Assembly (NCBI RefSeq): GCF_030407815.1
Contig: NZ_JASDCS010000010.1
Coordinates: 62,001 to 126,000 of the forward strand
Length of the DNA stretch: 64,000 bases
DNA from: Psychrobacter sp. APC 3281
Lineage (GTDB): Bacteria > Pseudomonadota > Gammaproteobacteria > Pseudomonadales > Moraxellaceae
Direction: 5' to 3'
Position numbers and translations under genes: made by a program. Below the pieces are notes generated by a model. That model was not told where the DNA came from. It searched no databases and worked only from the letters and a program-made list of their open reading frames with translations. Below are positions 45,749-55,192 of the stretch, in pieces (position 1 is the first letter of the stretch; each line of letters opens with the position of its first letter).

Positions 45749-46726
45749 TTACTGAGCAGCAGCTTCTGTAGTTTCTGGAGCGTCAGCGCTTTCAGTTTTA
45801 GCAGCAGTGTCCGTATGTGCGCTATGATCAGTACCCCAGATTTTTGGGTATTTGTAGCCAGGGAACGTTTCATGAGCATACTTTTTGAAAGCTTCTGAGT
45901 TATAAGCGTTGGTCACATCTTCAACCCATTTTTTACCAGTATCAGCAGATTTGATCGCTGACCAGTTTACATAAGCAAAGCTTGGCTCTTGGAACAATGC
46001 TTCGGTCAATTTGATACCAGAGTCAGTAGCATAGTTACCGTTGATAACTGCGAAGTCAACTTCATCACGCGCGCGTGGTAATTGAGCAGCTTCTAGTTCA
46101 ACGATTTCGATCTCGTATTTGCTGTTATCAGCGATATCTGCTTTTGATGCTGTCAATGGATCGATGTTGTCTTTCAATTTGATCCAGCCAAGATCATTCA
46201 TCATAACCAAAGCACGTGCAAAGTTACTAGGATCGTTTGGTGCAGAGACACTCATACCTTTGAAAGCAGCATCAAGGCTAGTCTTTTTACCTGAGTAGAT
46301 ACCAAGCGGAGCCGTTGGTACTTGGAATGCTTCTACTAGATCAAGATTGTTTTCTTTTTTGAAATTATCAAGATAAGGCTTATGCTGGAAGATGTTGATA
46401 TCCAAATCGCCTTCAGCCAATGCAAGGTTAGGACGGACATAGTCAGTAAAAGCGATCAACTCAACTTCATAACCTTGAGCTTCAAGCGTGCTCTTTACTT
46501 GGTTACGAACCATATCAGCAAAATCGCCTTCAGTCGTACCGATAACGATTTTGGTATGGTCAGGATCGATATCGCTAGCGGCAGTTTCTGCAGTGGTACT
46601 TTCGGTTACTGGCTCTTTAGTCGCTTCTGGCGCTGATGAATTGCTGCAACCAACTAAGACTAGGCCTGATACACCAACAGCGGCAAATGCGGTAGCTAAC
46701 TGACGGCTGATATCTGTTAATTTCAT
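45749..46726 (-). CDS. metQ: Methionine-binding lipoprotein MetQ (NlpA family)
   Basis: A 325-residue substrate-binding lipoprotein for the MetNIQ importer. The lipobox is LVGC with Cys at 27. A 35-residue acidic linker precedes the NlpA-type fold, with GDFADMVRNQVK, LNIFQHKPYLDNFKK-like INIFQHKPYLD, and VPTAPLGIYS. A C-terminal tail of about 25 residues is rich in Ala, Thr and Glu. The usual length is about 270. AAGGACA precedes the ATG. It is the third gene of the met operon, but a hairpin separates it from metI. Confidence 0.93.
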   Translation of the reverse strand: MKLTDISRQLATAFAAVGVSGLVLVGCSNSSAPEATKEPVTESTTAETAASDIDPDHTKIVIGTTEGDFADMVRNQVKSTLEAQGYEVELIAFTDYVRPNLALAEGDLDINIFQHKPYLDNFKKENNLDLVEAFQVPTAPLGIYSGKKTSLDAAFKGMSVSAPNDPSNFARALVMMNDLGWIKLKDNIDPLTASKADIADNSKYEIEIVELEAAQLPRARDEVDFAVINGNYATDSGIKLTEALFQEPSFAYVNWSAIKSADTGKKWVEDVTNAYNSEAFKKYAHETFPGYKYPKIWGTDHSAHTDTAAKTESADAPETTEAAAQ

Positions 46727-46780
46727 AATATGTCCTTAATAATGAATGGGATTGAGTAAAACGTTTATCGTCTGAACATT

Positions 46781-46815
46781 AAAAAAGCAACATTATAAAT
46801 AGTAATGCTGCTTTT
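46781..46815 (-). terminator. Terminator-like hairpin between metI and metQ
   Basis: Arms AAAAGCAACATTA and TAATGCTGCTTTT pair with one G-U, and on the minus strand a six-base T-run follows directly. In form it is an intrinsic terminator within the met operon. Confidence 0.7.
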
Positions 46816-46896
46816 GTTGTAAGAGCTGAGATAAGGGTTGAGTGTTGCCAAAAATAAACCTAGTCGCTCGTAAAGTCAAGTATTCTCTAAAGCGGT

Positions 46897-47583
46897 TTAA
46901 CGTTTATCTAAACGATTGGCGAGCCAGTTACCAGAGGCTTGAATCGAGACGACCATGATTGATAATACAATCACGATAAAAATCATTACCTCGGTTTGAT
47001 AGCGATAATAGCCATAACGAATGGCTAGATCACCCAAACCGCCACCACCGATCATACCAGCCGCCGCTGAATAAGAGAGCAAGCTGATACAAAGAATAGT
47101 GACTGACAATACTAAACCTGAGCGAGCTTCATTAAGTAGTACTTTAATAATGGTAAAAGGTCGTGCACCCATCGATTCGGTTGCTTCGATAATACCGCGC
47201 GGCACTTCACGCAAATTTTGCTCGACCAAACGCGCAAAATAAAACGAACCAGCGATAGCAAGTACCAATGATGCAGCAATTGGTCCGATACCCGTACCAA
47301 CGATGGCCTTGGTAAACGGACTCATCGCAATCATCAAAATTACGAAAGGGAAAGCACGCATAAAGTTGGTAATACCGCCAAGCACACCGTACAACGTCTT
47401 GTTTTGCAAAAACTGTCGATCACTAGACAGAAACAAGAATACGCCAAACAGTCCACCGATGACGATTGCGACTGTGGTCGAAATACCGAGCATCACAAAC
47501 GTATCAATAAACGCGCTTACGATCTCTTTGCGTAACACAAGTAGCTTGTCTATAGAGGCGGATAATTCAGTACCAGTTAACAT
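46897..47583 (-). CDS. metI: Methionine ABC importer permease MetI
   Basis: A 228-residue inner-membrane permease with five helices. The EAA-like loop that contacts the ATPase is EATESMGARPFTIIKVLLNEA, here shown as ESMGARPFTIIKVL. GGVLGGITNFMRAFPFVILM-like and the AAGMIGGGGLGDLAIRYGY segments are typical of MetI. GGAG precedes the ATG, 19 bp after the metN stop. It is expected to pair with MetN and MetQ. Confidence 0.94.
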   Translation of the reverse strand: MLTGTELSASIDKLLVLRKEIVSAFIDTFVMLGISTTVAIVIGGLFGVFLFLSSDRQFLQNKTLYGVLGGITNFMRAFPFVILMIAMSPFTKAIVGTGIGPIAASLVLAIAGSFYFARLVEQNLREVPRGIIEATESMGARPFTIIKVLLNEARSGLVLSVTILCISLLSYSAAAGMIGGGGLGDLAIRYGYYRYQTEVMIFIVIVLSIMVVSIQASGNWLANRLDKR

Positions 47584-47602
47584 ATCTATTTCTCCTGCCT
47601 CA

Positions 47603-48373
47603 TTAGTCCTCGACGACTAGGCCTTTGCCAATCGGGGTGGTTGCTTGAATCAGACCGTCTCGCACATCCGCAACTTCTAATAATTGTCCTTGATGCAATA
47701 ACGCTGCGCGATCACAAAGTCTACGAATAACACTCATCTCATGGGTCACGATGACGATAGTCACGCCAAGCTGCTCATTGATATCGCGCAGACAAGTCAG
47801 CAAACTACGGGTCGTTGCAGGGTCAAGCGCACTGGTTGGCTCATCGGCCAACAATACTTTTGGACTAGGCGCAATCGCGCGGGCAATACCCACACGCTGT
47901 TTTTGTCCACCTGACAACTGCGCAGGATAATGACCAGCACGATCAGTCAAATCAACAATCGCAAGACAATCCATAACGCGCTTATGAATGTCGCGACTTG
48001 GATAACCAGAGATTTTTAAGTTAAACGCCACGTTGTCAAAAACCGTTTGATTAGACATCAGATTAAACTGCTGAAAAATCATACCGATATTATGACGAGC
48101 AATACGCAGATCACTGGCAGACAATGTGGTTAGGTCAGTACCGTCTATCACGACTTGACCCGAATCTGGACGTTCAAGCATGTTGATTAGGCGCAATAAG
48201 GTAGATTTACCTGCGCCTGAATAACCCATTAGACCAAAGATTTCGCCTTGTTTGATAGTCAGAGATGTCGGCTCAACAGCGGTAAACCAATGTGGCTTGC
48301 CGTCTTTGTCTTTGATTGATCGGTCGCTTAAAAAACTTTTGGTCACATCGTTTAAGACAATCATGTCATTCAT
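47603..48373 (-). CDS. metN: Methionine ABC importer ATPase MetN, short form
   Basis: A 256-residue ABC ATPase. Walker A is GYSGAGKSTLL, the signature is LSGGQKQRVGIARA, Walker B is VLLADEPTSALD, and the H-loop is VTHE. The gene order metN-metI-metQ supports the assignment. E. coli MetN has about 343 residues, with a C-terminal domain that binds methionine and shuts the importer. That domain is absent here. The start could be the second ATG (48364); no good ribosome-binding site decides. Confidence 0.93.
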   Translation of the reverse strand: MNDMIVLNDVTKSFLSDRSIKDKDGKPHWFTAVEPTSLTIKQGEIFGLMGYSGAGKSTLLRLINMLERPDSGQVVIDGTDLTTLSASDLRIARHNIGMIFQQFNLMSNQTVFDNVAFNLKISGYPSRDIHKRVMDCLAIVDLTDRAGHYPAQLSGGQKQRVGIARAIAPSPKVLLADEPTSALDPATTRSLLTCLRDINEQLGVTIVIVTHEMSVIRRLCDRAALLHQGQLLEVADVRDGLIQATTPIGKGLVVED

Positions 48374-48629
48374 GGAGGGCTCAAAATTTAATAAATTTTT
48401 TAATGGTCAAAAACCCGTCATCAGGCCTCTTTCAATATGTAAGAAGCTTGTCAAAACGACAACAGTCAATAACCGTATAATAAGGGGCGGTAATATAGCA
48501 TATTATCAGGCACTTTGGATATGCACATACGTGTCCGGCTTATGATTAATAGCTATTAAGAATAAGCAGTTAAAACGGCAAGTATGAAGGCGACAGCGTG
48601 ATAGCTGTCTATATAACGATGGGAATTGA

Positions 48630-50759
48630 TTACTCGTGATAGTTGTAATGAGGGTCATGATGAATTGGGATGGTCACCAAAAATCTAGTATGACCATTTA
48701 AGGTATCTGTAATAATGCGCCCTTGATGAGCGGTAACGATTTGTGAAACTAGGGATAACCCTAATCCAGAGCCTTTATTTTTTTGCTGCAAACGTACAAA
48801 TGGGCTAAAGACTTCTTCTCGCTTACCTTCAGGGATACCAGTGCCTTCGTCGATTACAGCTAGTACCGCATATTTTGGCAGTGGACGTTCAGGCTCAGTT
48901 TTGGCTTTCTTCATATGCTTAGCAAATAAGCCTTCTTTACGCACAACTGCGCTTGAGTTCTCATTATTTGAGCTATTAGATTTGGCATCATCTTTCGTAT
49001 TGTTTGATCCGTTATTTTTAGTAGCGGTATCAGTAATAGATTTATCTGATTTTTGAGCACTGTTCTCGATGAGAGTGTCAGTATTCTCGCTTTCTACGTT
49101 GCTTATAGAGTTTGTGGGTGCTACTTCAGTCATCTCAGTATTACTAATACTGTCAGCATCGTTAGCAGGTTCATTGGAGTCTGGAACAGCCTTCCAAATA
49201 ACTTTCTTAATTCTGTCAGTTAATTCACTGGTAAAGCTGTAATAGTCAGCAAGTAGTGATGATTCGCTAGTAGTAGGTTGGCGTTTGCTAGCACTGTCTA
49301 TCAAGCTTTCATCTGAAAGGCCGTTATCAATACTGACTTCATCGTTGCTCTCGTTGCTCTCATGGCGAGCAGCTATGTCTTCACCGTTTTTATAGATAGT
49401 CGGCGTTGGTAGATCTGCTATTGAGTCAGTCGTTTCTGATTTATTTTTATCAACCGAACTAGTAGCTTCATGCTTAGCAGTTTGATGTTCAATTACTTTG
49501 GCATCAGCGTTTTCTTCATAATCGTCAAAGTCTAAACTGTTGTAATCGACAAAGCTGCTGCATAGCACTGTTTGTAATAGATAGTCGGGTACAGTTCCGG
49601 CTTCTTCTATGCTTTGAACACCGTATAGCAATACCGTAACAGGCGGCTTGCCATGTAGCATAGCGTTGGTAAGTAAATTACGAATTAAGTGAGTCAACAT
49701 TGATGATTGACCATCTATCACGATGTGCTCACCAATCAGCGTGGCTTCAGGATAGTGCTGACGTTCTTGATTTACTAAATCGTATAAATCGAGGTTTTCA
49801 ACTTGCTGTAAGGCATGTCCCGCATCCAAACGGCTAACCAGTAATATGCTTTCTACTAAGTCATTCAGGCCTGACAAGTCTCTATTAATAGCTTGTGCCC
49901 GTTTATCAAACTTTGCTTTGGTATCAGTTGGCAGCGCACCAGCCAACATATCCATCATTTCAATCTGTAGACGGATACGTGTAATCGGTGTACGCAGCTC
50001 ATGAGAAGCATGTGCTAATAGTAAATTATTGGCATCAATTAAGTGTTCAATTTTTTGTGCTGCTTGGTTGAATCCGCGTGCTAGTGCAGCGATTTCGTCA
50101 TTACCACGTGCGTTCACTCGCACCGTAAAATCACCATCACCCAATTGAGTCATTTGTTGGCTCAACTGGTCAATCCGCCATGTCATCGTCCGGGCAATTA
50201 ACCATAGTACACCTGCCATAATGAGCAAGAGTAGTAGCGTACCAGTGAACAAGTTCAAGGCTGCAGAAAGGACAGGTTTTTTAGGCGTGAGACGTGATTC
50301 GTATAATAAGGTATAACCCGTACTGCTATACACTTGGGCTTGCTTGGTAGGTGATGTATCTGCAAGTGATGGAAAAACGCGTGAAAATAAAGAAGGAGTA
50401 GGGGGAAGCTCTAGGGGTAGGTCACTGTTGTCAGTTTGCATGAGCAGCCGACCTTCGCTGTCATACAATCCCATTTTTGCTTGCAGTGATTCATCAAAAA
50501 TATCGAAGCTTTTCTTAACGACAGCCAGCATAAAACGCGACTGCAAACGATTGTCTTTGCTGATAGAAATATTTAATTCGTGCAAGAATGGATCGATTTG
50601 CCCCAAGATCTGCGTGGCTAATATTTCTGAGCGAATACCAGCGTCTTTGTCATGGACAAGTTGGGTCAACAGTACCATTGCCACAGCAAATAAAGTAAGT
50701 GCCAGCATGACGCTGGCAAATAGTTTGGCAAATACGGAACGAAAACCCAATTGCTGCAT
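48630..50759 (-). CDS. Sensor histidine kinase with large insertion in its ATP-binding domain
   Basis: A 709-residue membrane kinase. Residues 14-34 and about 170-190 are membrane helices around a periplasmic sensor. A HAMP domain follows (ARTMTWRIDQLSQQMTQLGDGDF in part), then HisKA with H253 in HASHELRTP. The N-box is LIRNLLTNAMLHG. G1 (DEGTGIP), F (FSPFVRL) and G2 (GSGLGLSLV) lie at the C-terminus. About 240 residues of Ser, Asn, Asp, Glu and Thr-rich sequence separate the N-box from G1. It follows a response regulator gene on the same strand, forming an operon. Confidence 0.9.
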   Translation of the reverse strand: MQQLGFRSVFAKLFASVMLALTLFAVAMVLLTQLVHDKDAGIRSEILATQILGQIDPFLHELNISISKDNRLQSRFMLAVVKKSFDIFDESLQAKMGLYDSEGRLLMQTDNSDLPLELPPTPSLFSRVFPSLADTSPTKQAQVYSSTGYTLLYESRLTPKKPVLSAALNLFTGTLLLLLIMAGVLWLIARTMTWRIDQLSQQMTQLGDGDFTVRVNARGNDEIAALARGFNQAAQKIEHLIDANNLLLAHASHELRTPITRIRLQIEMMDMLAGALPTDTKAKFDKRAQAINRDLSGLNDLVESILLVSRLDAGHALQQVENLDLYDLVNQERQHYPEATLIGEHIVIDGQSSMLTHLIRNLLTNAMLHGKPPVTVLLYGVQSIEEAGTVPDYLLQTVLCSSFVDYNSLDFDDYEENADAKVIEHQTAKHEATSSVDKNKSETTDSIADLPTPTIYKNGEDIAARHESNESNDEVSIDNGLSDESLIDSASKRQPTTSESSLLADYYSFTSELTDRIKKVIWKAVPDSNEPANDADSISNTEMTEVAPTNSISNVESENTDTLIENSAQKSDKSITDTATKNNGSNNTKDDAKSNSSNNENSSAVVRKEGLFAKHMKKAKTEPERPLPKYAVLAVIDEGTGIPEGKREEVFSPFVRLQQKNKGSGLGLSLVSQIVTAHQGRIITDTLNGHTRFLVTIPIHHDPHYNYHE

Positions 50760-50790
50760 TAAACGATCTCTATTATTAAACGCTTGTACC

Positions 50791-50821
50791 GACTCATGGT
50801 ATAGAGTTTACACCATGAGTC
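50791..50821 (-). other. Intercistronic hairpin between response regulator and kinase genes
   Basis: Perfect 10-bp inverted repeat, GACTCATGGT and ACCATGAGTC, with an 11-base loop, in the 85-bp gap. No T-tract follows on the minus strand. It could be an mRNA-stabilising or translation-tuning hairpin. Confidence 0.65.
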
Positions 50822-50844
50822 AGCTAATTAGGCATCCTTTATGA

Positions 50845-51567
50845 TTACACCTGATCAGTGGCAAATTGATAGCCGACGCCGCGTACGGTAATAATACGCT
50901 TTGGCTGGCGTGGATTGTCTTCGATCAAAGCACGTAAACGCGAGATATGTACATCAATTGCACGGTCAATATTGTCTGAGCTGTCATCATTTGGCATCGC
51001 TTGCCAGAGTTGCTCACGATTCAACACCTTGCCGGAATGAGTGGCAAAGTAGTGTAACAACTGAAACTGATGCGTGGTTAGACGTACTGGTTGGTCATCG
51101 ATAGTGACTTCATGACTATCAGGGAACACACTCAAACGACCAAAGGTTAAGCTGTCTGATTGGCTATCGGCTTGATTTGGTTGCTCATGACGACGAATAA
51201 CTGCACGAATACGAGCTAAAAGCTCACGTGGCTCAAAAGGCTTGGCGATATAATCGTCAGCACCCATCTCTAGCCCCAACACGCGATCGGTTGTATCGCC
51301 TTTTGCGGTCAGCATGATAATAGGTACTTTATTGGTCATGTTATTCTTGTTGCCACGAATCTTTTGACATACTTGCATACCGTCCATATCAGGCAGCATA
51401 AGATCCAATACAACCAAGTCAATATCGCGCTCTTTGGTGTCTAATAAGTCGAGACCTTCTTGACCAAGGCCAGCATGATGCACGTCATAATAGTTCATGG
51501 TCAAATAATCGCTGATCAGCTCAGCTAAATCTGGATCGTCTTCAATCAATAAAATCTGCTTACTCAT
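50845..51567 (-). CDS. OmpR-family response regulator
   Basis: A 240-residue regulator. The receiver has the acidic pair in LIEDDPDL, the phosphorylation site D55 in VVLDLMLPD and the conserved Lys in LTAKGD. The C-terminal winged helix ends in LIEDNPRQPKRIITVRGVGYQF, shown here as PKRIITVRGVGYQF. It resembles RstA/CpxR-type regulators. AGAGGAC precedes the ATG. It is the first gene of the operon with the histidine kinase. Confidence 0.95.
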   Translation of the reverse strand: MSKQILLIEDDPDLAELISDYLTMNYYDVHHAGLGQEGLDLLDTKERDIDLVVLDLMLPDMDGMQVCQKIRGNKNNMTNKVPIIMLTAKGDTTDRVLGLEMGADDYIAKPFEPRELLARIRAVIRRHEQPNQADSQSDSLTFGRLSVFPDSHEVTIDDQPVRLTTHQFQLLHYFATHSGKVLNREQLWQAMPNDDSSDNIDRAIDVHISRLRALIEDNPRQPKRIITVRGVGYQFATDQV

Positions 51568-51822
51568 GGGATGTCCTCTAATTGTTATTGTGATTTATAA
51601 AAGTATAACGTTTTCGGTAATGATGACTGTTGGTAATAAATAGTTAAACTATTAATCCTCTACGTTTTCAAATATACAGAATAGCGCATAATTAAATGTG
51701 AGTCGTATTTTAATACTCGGATAATGCTATATATAGTAGGGTCATATTGCCTAATTATGCTGTTACAAAACAAGAGAAGCTTTGTTAATGTTTCTACGTA
51801 ATGTAACTGTCAGCATAAGCTA

Positions 51823-53076
51823 TTATGACACAATGACTTTTTTACCTTTAGAATCAACAGGTAAGTCCGCCAAACAAATCAAGCTATCATTGCTCACACC
51901 TGCTATCAAATACTGCTGTGTAGTAGGATCGTATTCAACTACTTCAATAGGTTGGCGCGTTAAACGCTGATCTTGTCCGATTATCCAAACATTCGCAGTC
52001 AATGGTTGTAGCGGCATATAAGGAGGAGTTTGCAACTCTGTCAGATCAACATCATGTAGCGCGCGCTTAGGTACGATAGTGCCAACATCTATTTGACCAT
52101 AATTGACTCGCCCTGTGACTTTCATATTTGGCAGTAACTTATCACGACTTACTTCGTTGTCGATGACATTAACATAGACCAAGAGCTTTTTGGGCTGACT
52201 GGTCGATACCAGTTTGCTGACCTGTCCTGTAAACTTGTCTGAGATACCTTCGGCGGTAAAATTGACCGTTTGTCCCACTGAAAGCTGTGGTTTTGCTTGT
52301 ATAGGCAGGGTAGCCATAAAGTGCAGCTTGGTCTCGTCACTGATCTGTAGTAGAGAGTCGCGCGCCGCTAGCTGTTGTCCTGCACTAGCAGATAAGTTTT
52401 CCACCCGCCCCGAAAAACTGGCATGAATGGTAATCGAATTATACTGTACATCTTGTTTAGCAGTATTAACGTCTGCACCCTGATTAGTAGAGATATTACT
52501 ATCAGTATCTATCGCAGAATTTGCTTCTAACGTTTTATAACTCTTACTATCAGTTTTTCTTACAACAGCAATGTCTGTGTCTGGCTCAGCTTGTACGGGG
52601 TTAGAATCAGAGTTTTGCGTATTTTCTGGATTGTTCTGATTAGCATCCCCTGATTCTAAACTAACTTGCTCAGGCTTATTCAAACCTTCAGCTTTGCTAG
52701 CCGTACCTATACGCCTAAATACGAGCAATGGCGTGCCTTTTTCTACCCATTGACCTTCACTAACCAGTGTCTCTTCTATACGAATGGGATGTACCGCAAC
52801 AAATGTGGTCTGCTTGATAGGTTCGATATTACCTTGTAATCCGAGACTCGGCTGATACCTTGAAGGTTTAATACTCAAGATATGTTCTGGCGTCATTGTG
52901 ACACTATCACTTGTGATGATAAGTGGCGTGTCAGCGGTCTCTGCTTCAGTGTCAGTAACAGTCGATTCGTTTATAGGTGACGGCTGACAAGCAGCGATAA
53001 ATAGTACGCTGAATAAATAGAGGCTTTTTCTTAAATGTCTAGAAGCTGTCATAGCAGTCACCATTGTAATCGTCAT
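51823..53076 (-). CDS. RND-type efflux adaptor (HlyD/MFP) lipoprotein without a pump gene
   Basis: A 417-residue membrane-fusion protein. The signal peptide ends in the lipobox IAAC (Cys at 30). A lipoyl half is seen in ETLVSEGQWVEKGTPLLVF. The second half is ITIHASFSGRVENLSASAGQQL. Between them, where most adaptors have a coiled-coil hairpin, there are about 90 Asn/Asp/Ser-rich residues. A beta-barrel part follows. No RND pump, outer-membrane channel or ABC pump gene is nearby. The start may be any of three ATGs. It lies upstream of the two-component genes on the same strand. Confidence 0.8.
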   Translation of the reverse strand: MTITMVTAMTASRHLRKSLYLFSVLFIAACQPSPINESTVTDTEAETADTPLIITSDSVTMTPEHILSIKPSRYQPSLGLQGNIEPIKQTTFVAVHPIRIEETLVSEGQWVEKGTPLLVFRRIGTASKAEGLNKPEQVSLESGDANQNNPENTQNSDSNPVQAEPDTDIAVVRKTDSKSYKTLEANSAIDTDSNISTNQGADVNTAKQDVQYNSITIHASFSGRVENLSASAGQQLAARDSLLQISDETKLHFMATLPIQAKPQLSVGQTVNFTAEGISDKFTGQVSKLVSTSQPKKLLVYVNVIDNEVSRDKLLPNMKVTGRVNYGQIDVGTIVPKRALHDVDLTELQTPPYMPLQPLTANVWIIGQDQRLTRQPIEVVEYDPTTQQYLIAGVSNDSLICLADLPVDSKGKKVIVS

Positions 53077-53738
53077 ATCATTATATAGTGAATTGTAACT
53101 CGGTGGAACGACTGTAAGATATTTACTAAACTTAAGAAAGTTGATAACTCAGTATTGAGAAGAGTTGAAGTTATACCTTTAATAGATAAAAACAGTTATT
53201 TGTGATACCAATGAGTTCGAACATAATTTTGCTAATTACTGGAAAAGTAATACTAACTATGCTAAAACAAACACTATAAAATATACTGATACATTTTTAT
53301 TACAAATGAAAATTATCCAGTAATATGATTGCCAGTTATATACAATACAAAATTATAATAATGATGCCTTCTGTTCAAATTCTAATCTATTTATATGTTA
53401 GAAAATGGATTTATTATTAATTGGAATAATTTTTATATTTGAATTTTTTATTAGATATGCGCAGGGTAAATTATCTTATTCAAGGCACTCAAATAACCCT
53501 AGATTTTGTAAGATTAATAATAATAAAGTGCGTATAGTACGCTATATTGATACCGCGATTAGTCAGTAGGCATCAATTGTAGAAGATTCGCTGTTATCAC
53601 AAATTTCAACGCAGACAATGCAAATATAGGTACTTATATCGGTCTGACAAGAAGTGATATAAAAGTTTAAAATAGCCAAGCAAATTTTGTATTGTTAAAT
53701 AGCGTTACGAACAAATAGTCGTTTACAGGACAATGAGA
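53077..53738. other. AT-rich intergenic region before pilG
   Basis: About 660 bp, noticeably AT-rich, between the divergent adaptor gene and pilG. It must hold the promoter of the Pil-Chp operon. I find no open frame, terminator or palindrome that I can support. A small RNA or long leader cannot be excluded. Confidence 0.4.
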
Positions 53739-54116
53739 ATGGAAAATAATTTTGAAGGTTTAAAAGTAATGGTAATTGATGATTCAAAAACCATTCGCCG
53801 TACTGCAGAAACTTTATTACAAAAAGCGGGCTGTGAAGTAGTGACCGCTATCGATGGTTTTGATGCATTAGCAAAGATTGTAGATAACAATCCAGATATT
53901 ATTTTTGTCGACATTATGATGCCACGTCTAGATGGATATCAGACTTGTGCGCTGATAAAAAATAACCCTGATTATGCCAATAAACCGGTAATCATGTTGT
54001 CATCTAAAGATGGTCTATTTGATAAGGCACGTGGTCGTATTGTGGGTTCTGATGAGTATCTGACCAAGCCATTTAGTAAAGATGAGCTTTTTGATGCTAT
54101 TAATCAGTACCGTTAA
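53739..54116 (+). CDS. pilG: Twitching response regulator PilG
   Basis: A 125-residue single-domain receiver of the Pil-Chp system. It transmits ChpA phosphorylation to the pilus extension side. It carries LKVMVIDDSKTIRRTAE, the phosphorylation site D58 in FVDIMMPRLDGYQTCALIKN (in part) and KPFSKDEL. The pattern matches P. aeruginosa PilG, including the D58 number. I start at ATG 53739, eight bases from AGGA, giving MENN; an ATG six bases earlier is too close to it. Confidence 0.97.
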   Translation: MENNFEGLKVMVIDDSKTIRRTAETLLQKAGCEVVTAIDGFDALAKIVDNNPDIIFVDIMMPRLDGYQTCALIKNNPDYANKPVIMLSSKDGLFDKARGRIVGSDEYLTKPFSKDELFDAINQYR

Positions 54117-54295
54117 TCGAATAAATATAGACTTACAGGGAGTGATTGATATTATCGCTCCAGATTATTCAATACTGAATAATTATGATTAAAGAATGGC
54201 TACCAGTCGATTTATAAGTGCTATTTTTAATCATTTTATCTGAACCATATATCAATATATCTTCACAGATATTTTAGAACTTAAAGGAACCTCCT

Positions 54296-54658
54296 ATGAC
54301 TACCGTTTTAGTCATTGACGACTCGCCATCAGAAATGGCGAAATTTCGCGATATGCTTGCCAAAAACAACTTCCAAGTGTTGGAAGCGACCAATGGTGAG
54401 CAGGGTTGCCAAATGGCAGCTGAACATTTACCAGATGTAATCCTGATGGATGTGGTAATGCCTGAAATGAATGGTTTTCAAGCCACGCGTAAGATCACCC
54501 GCGGTAAAACCACTGCTCATATCCCTGTCATTATGATCAGTACTAAAAATCAAGAAACAGATAGAGTTTGGGGCAAGCGTCAAGGCGCCAAAGAGTATAT
54601 GAACAAACCAGTTGATGAAAGTGGATTGGTCAATATGATTCGCAAAGTGATGGAGTAA
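54296..54658 (+). CDS. pilH: Twitching response regulator PilH
   Basis: A 120-residue single-domain receiver, second output of ChpA, linked to pilus retraction. It has VLVIDDSPSEMAKFRDML, D52 in LMDVVMPEMNGFQ and the Lys of NKPVDESGL. The site number equals that of P. aeruginosa PilH (D52). It follows pilG by 180 bp. AAGGAACC precedes the ATG. Confidence 0.97.
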   Translation: MTTVLVIDDSPSEMAKFRDMLAKNNFQVLEATNGEQGCQMAAEHLPDVILMDVVMPEMNGFQATRKITRGKTTAHIPVIMISTKNQETDRVWGKRQGAKEYMNKPVDESGLVNMIRKVME

Positions 54659-54661
54659 CTT

Positions 54662-55192
54662 GTGGCTTCTAGAGGATTTATTGAGCTTCTGCGTTTAGCA
54701 GATTTGGCACGCGCGCGCAAAAGCGGTCGCCGCGGTGGCCAAGAGTTTGATTGGCAAGGTGTGGTATTTGAAATTGGTGGGCAGCGCTTAGTTGCCCCTA
54801 TGGGTCAGGTATCAGAGGTATTATCTATGCCAGAATATACTAGCCTACCTCTAGTAAAGCCATGGATGCTAGGTATTGCCAACATTCGTGGGCGACTATT
54901 ACCTTTAACGGATTTGTCGCATTTTTTGCAAGTACCTAGTCGCTTGACACAAATGAGCCAACGGAAAGTTATCGTCATTGATTATGACAATAACTTTTCA
55001 GGACTGCTGGTGGATCAAGTACTTGGTATCGAACAGTTCACACAAGAACAGTATCGTCCAGAAGCCATAGATCCAGAGTCGCCGTTTGCGCCTTATAACC
55101 ATGGCAAGTTTTTCAAAAACGACCAAGACTGGTATGTATTTATGCCAAGTTTGCTCGCACAAGATCCTCAGTATTCAGATGCTGCGATATAG
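54662..55192 (+). CDS. pilI: CheW-like adaptor PilI
   Basis: A 176-residue CheW-domain adaptor that couples PilJ to ChpA. It includes WQGVVFEIGGQRLVAPMGQV, the LPLVKPWMLGIANIRGRLLPLTDL core (shown as GIANIRGRLLPLTDL) and SGLLVDQVLG. GTG 54662 is the start, three bases after the pilH stop, so it is translationally coupled. Size is typical. Confidence 0.95.
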   Translation: MASRGFIELLRLADLARARKSGRRGGQEFDWQGVVFEIGGQRLVAPMGQVSEVLSMPEYTSLPLVKPWMLGIANIRGRLLPLTDLSHFLQVPSRLTQMSQRKVIVIDYDNNFSGLLVDQVLGIEQFTQEQYRPEAIDPESPFAPYNHGKFFKNDQDWYVFMPSLLAQDPQYSDAAI

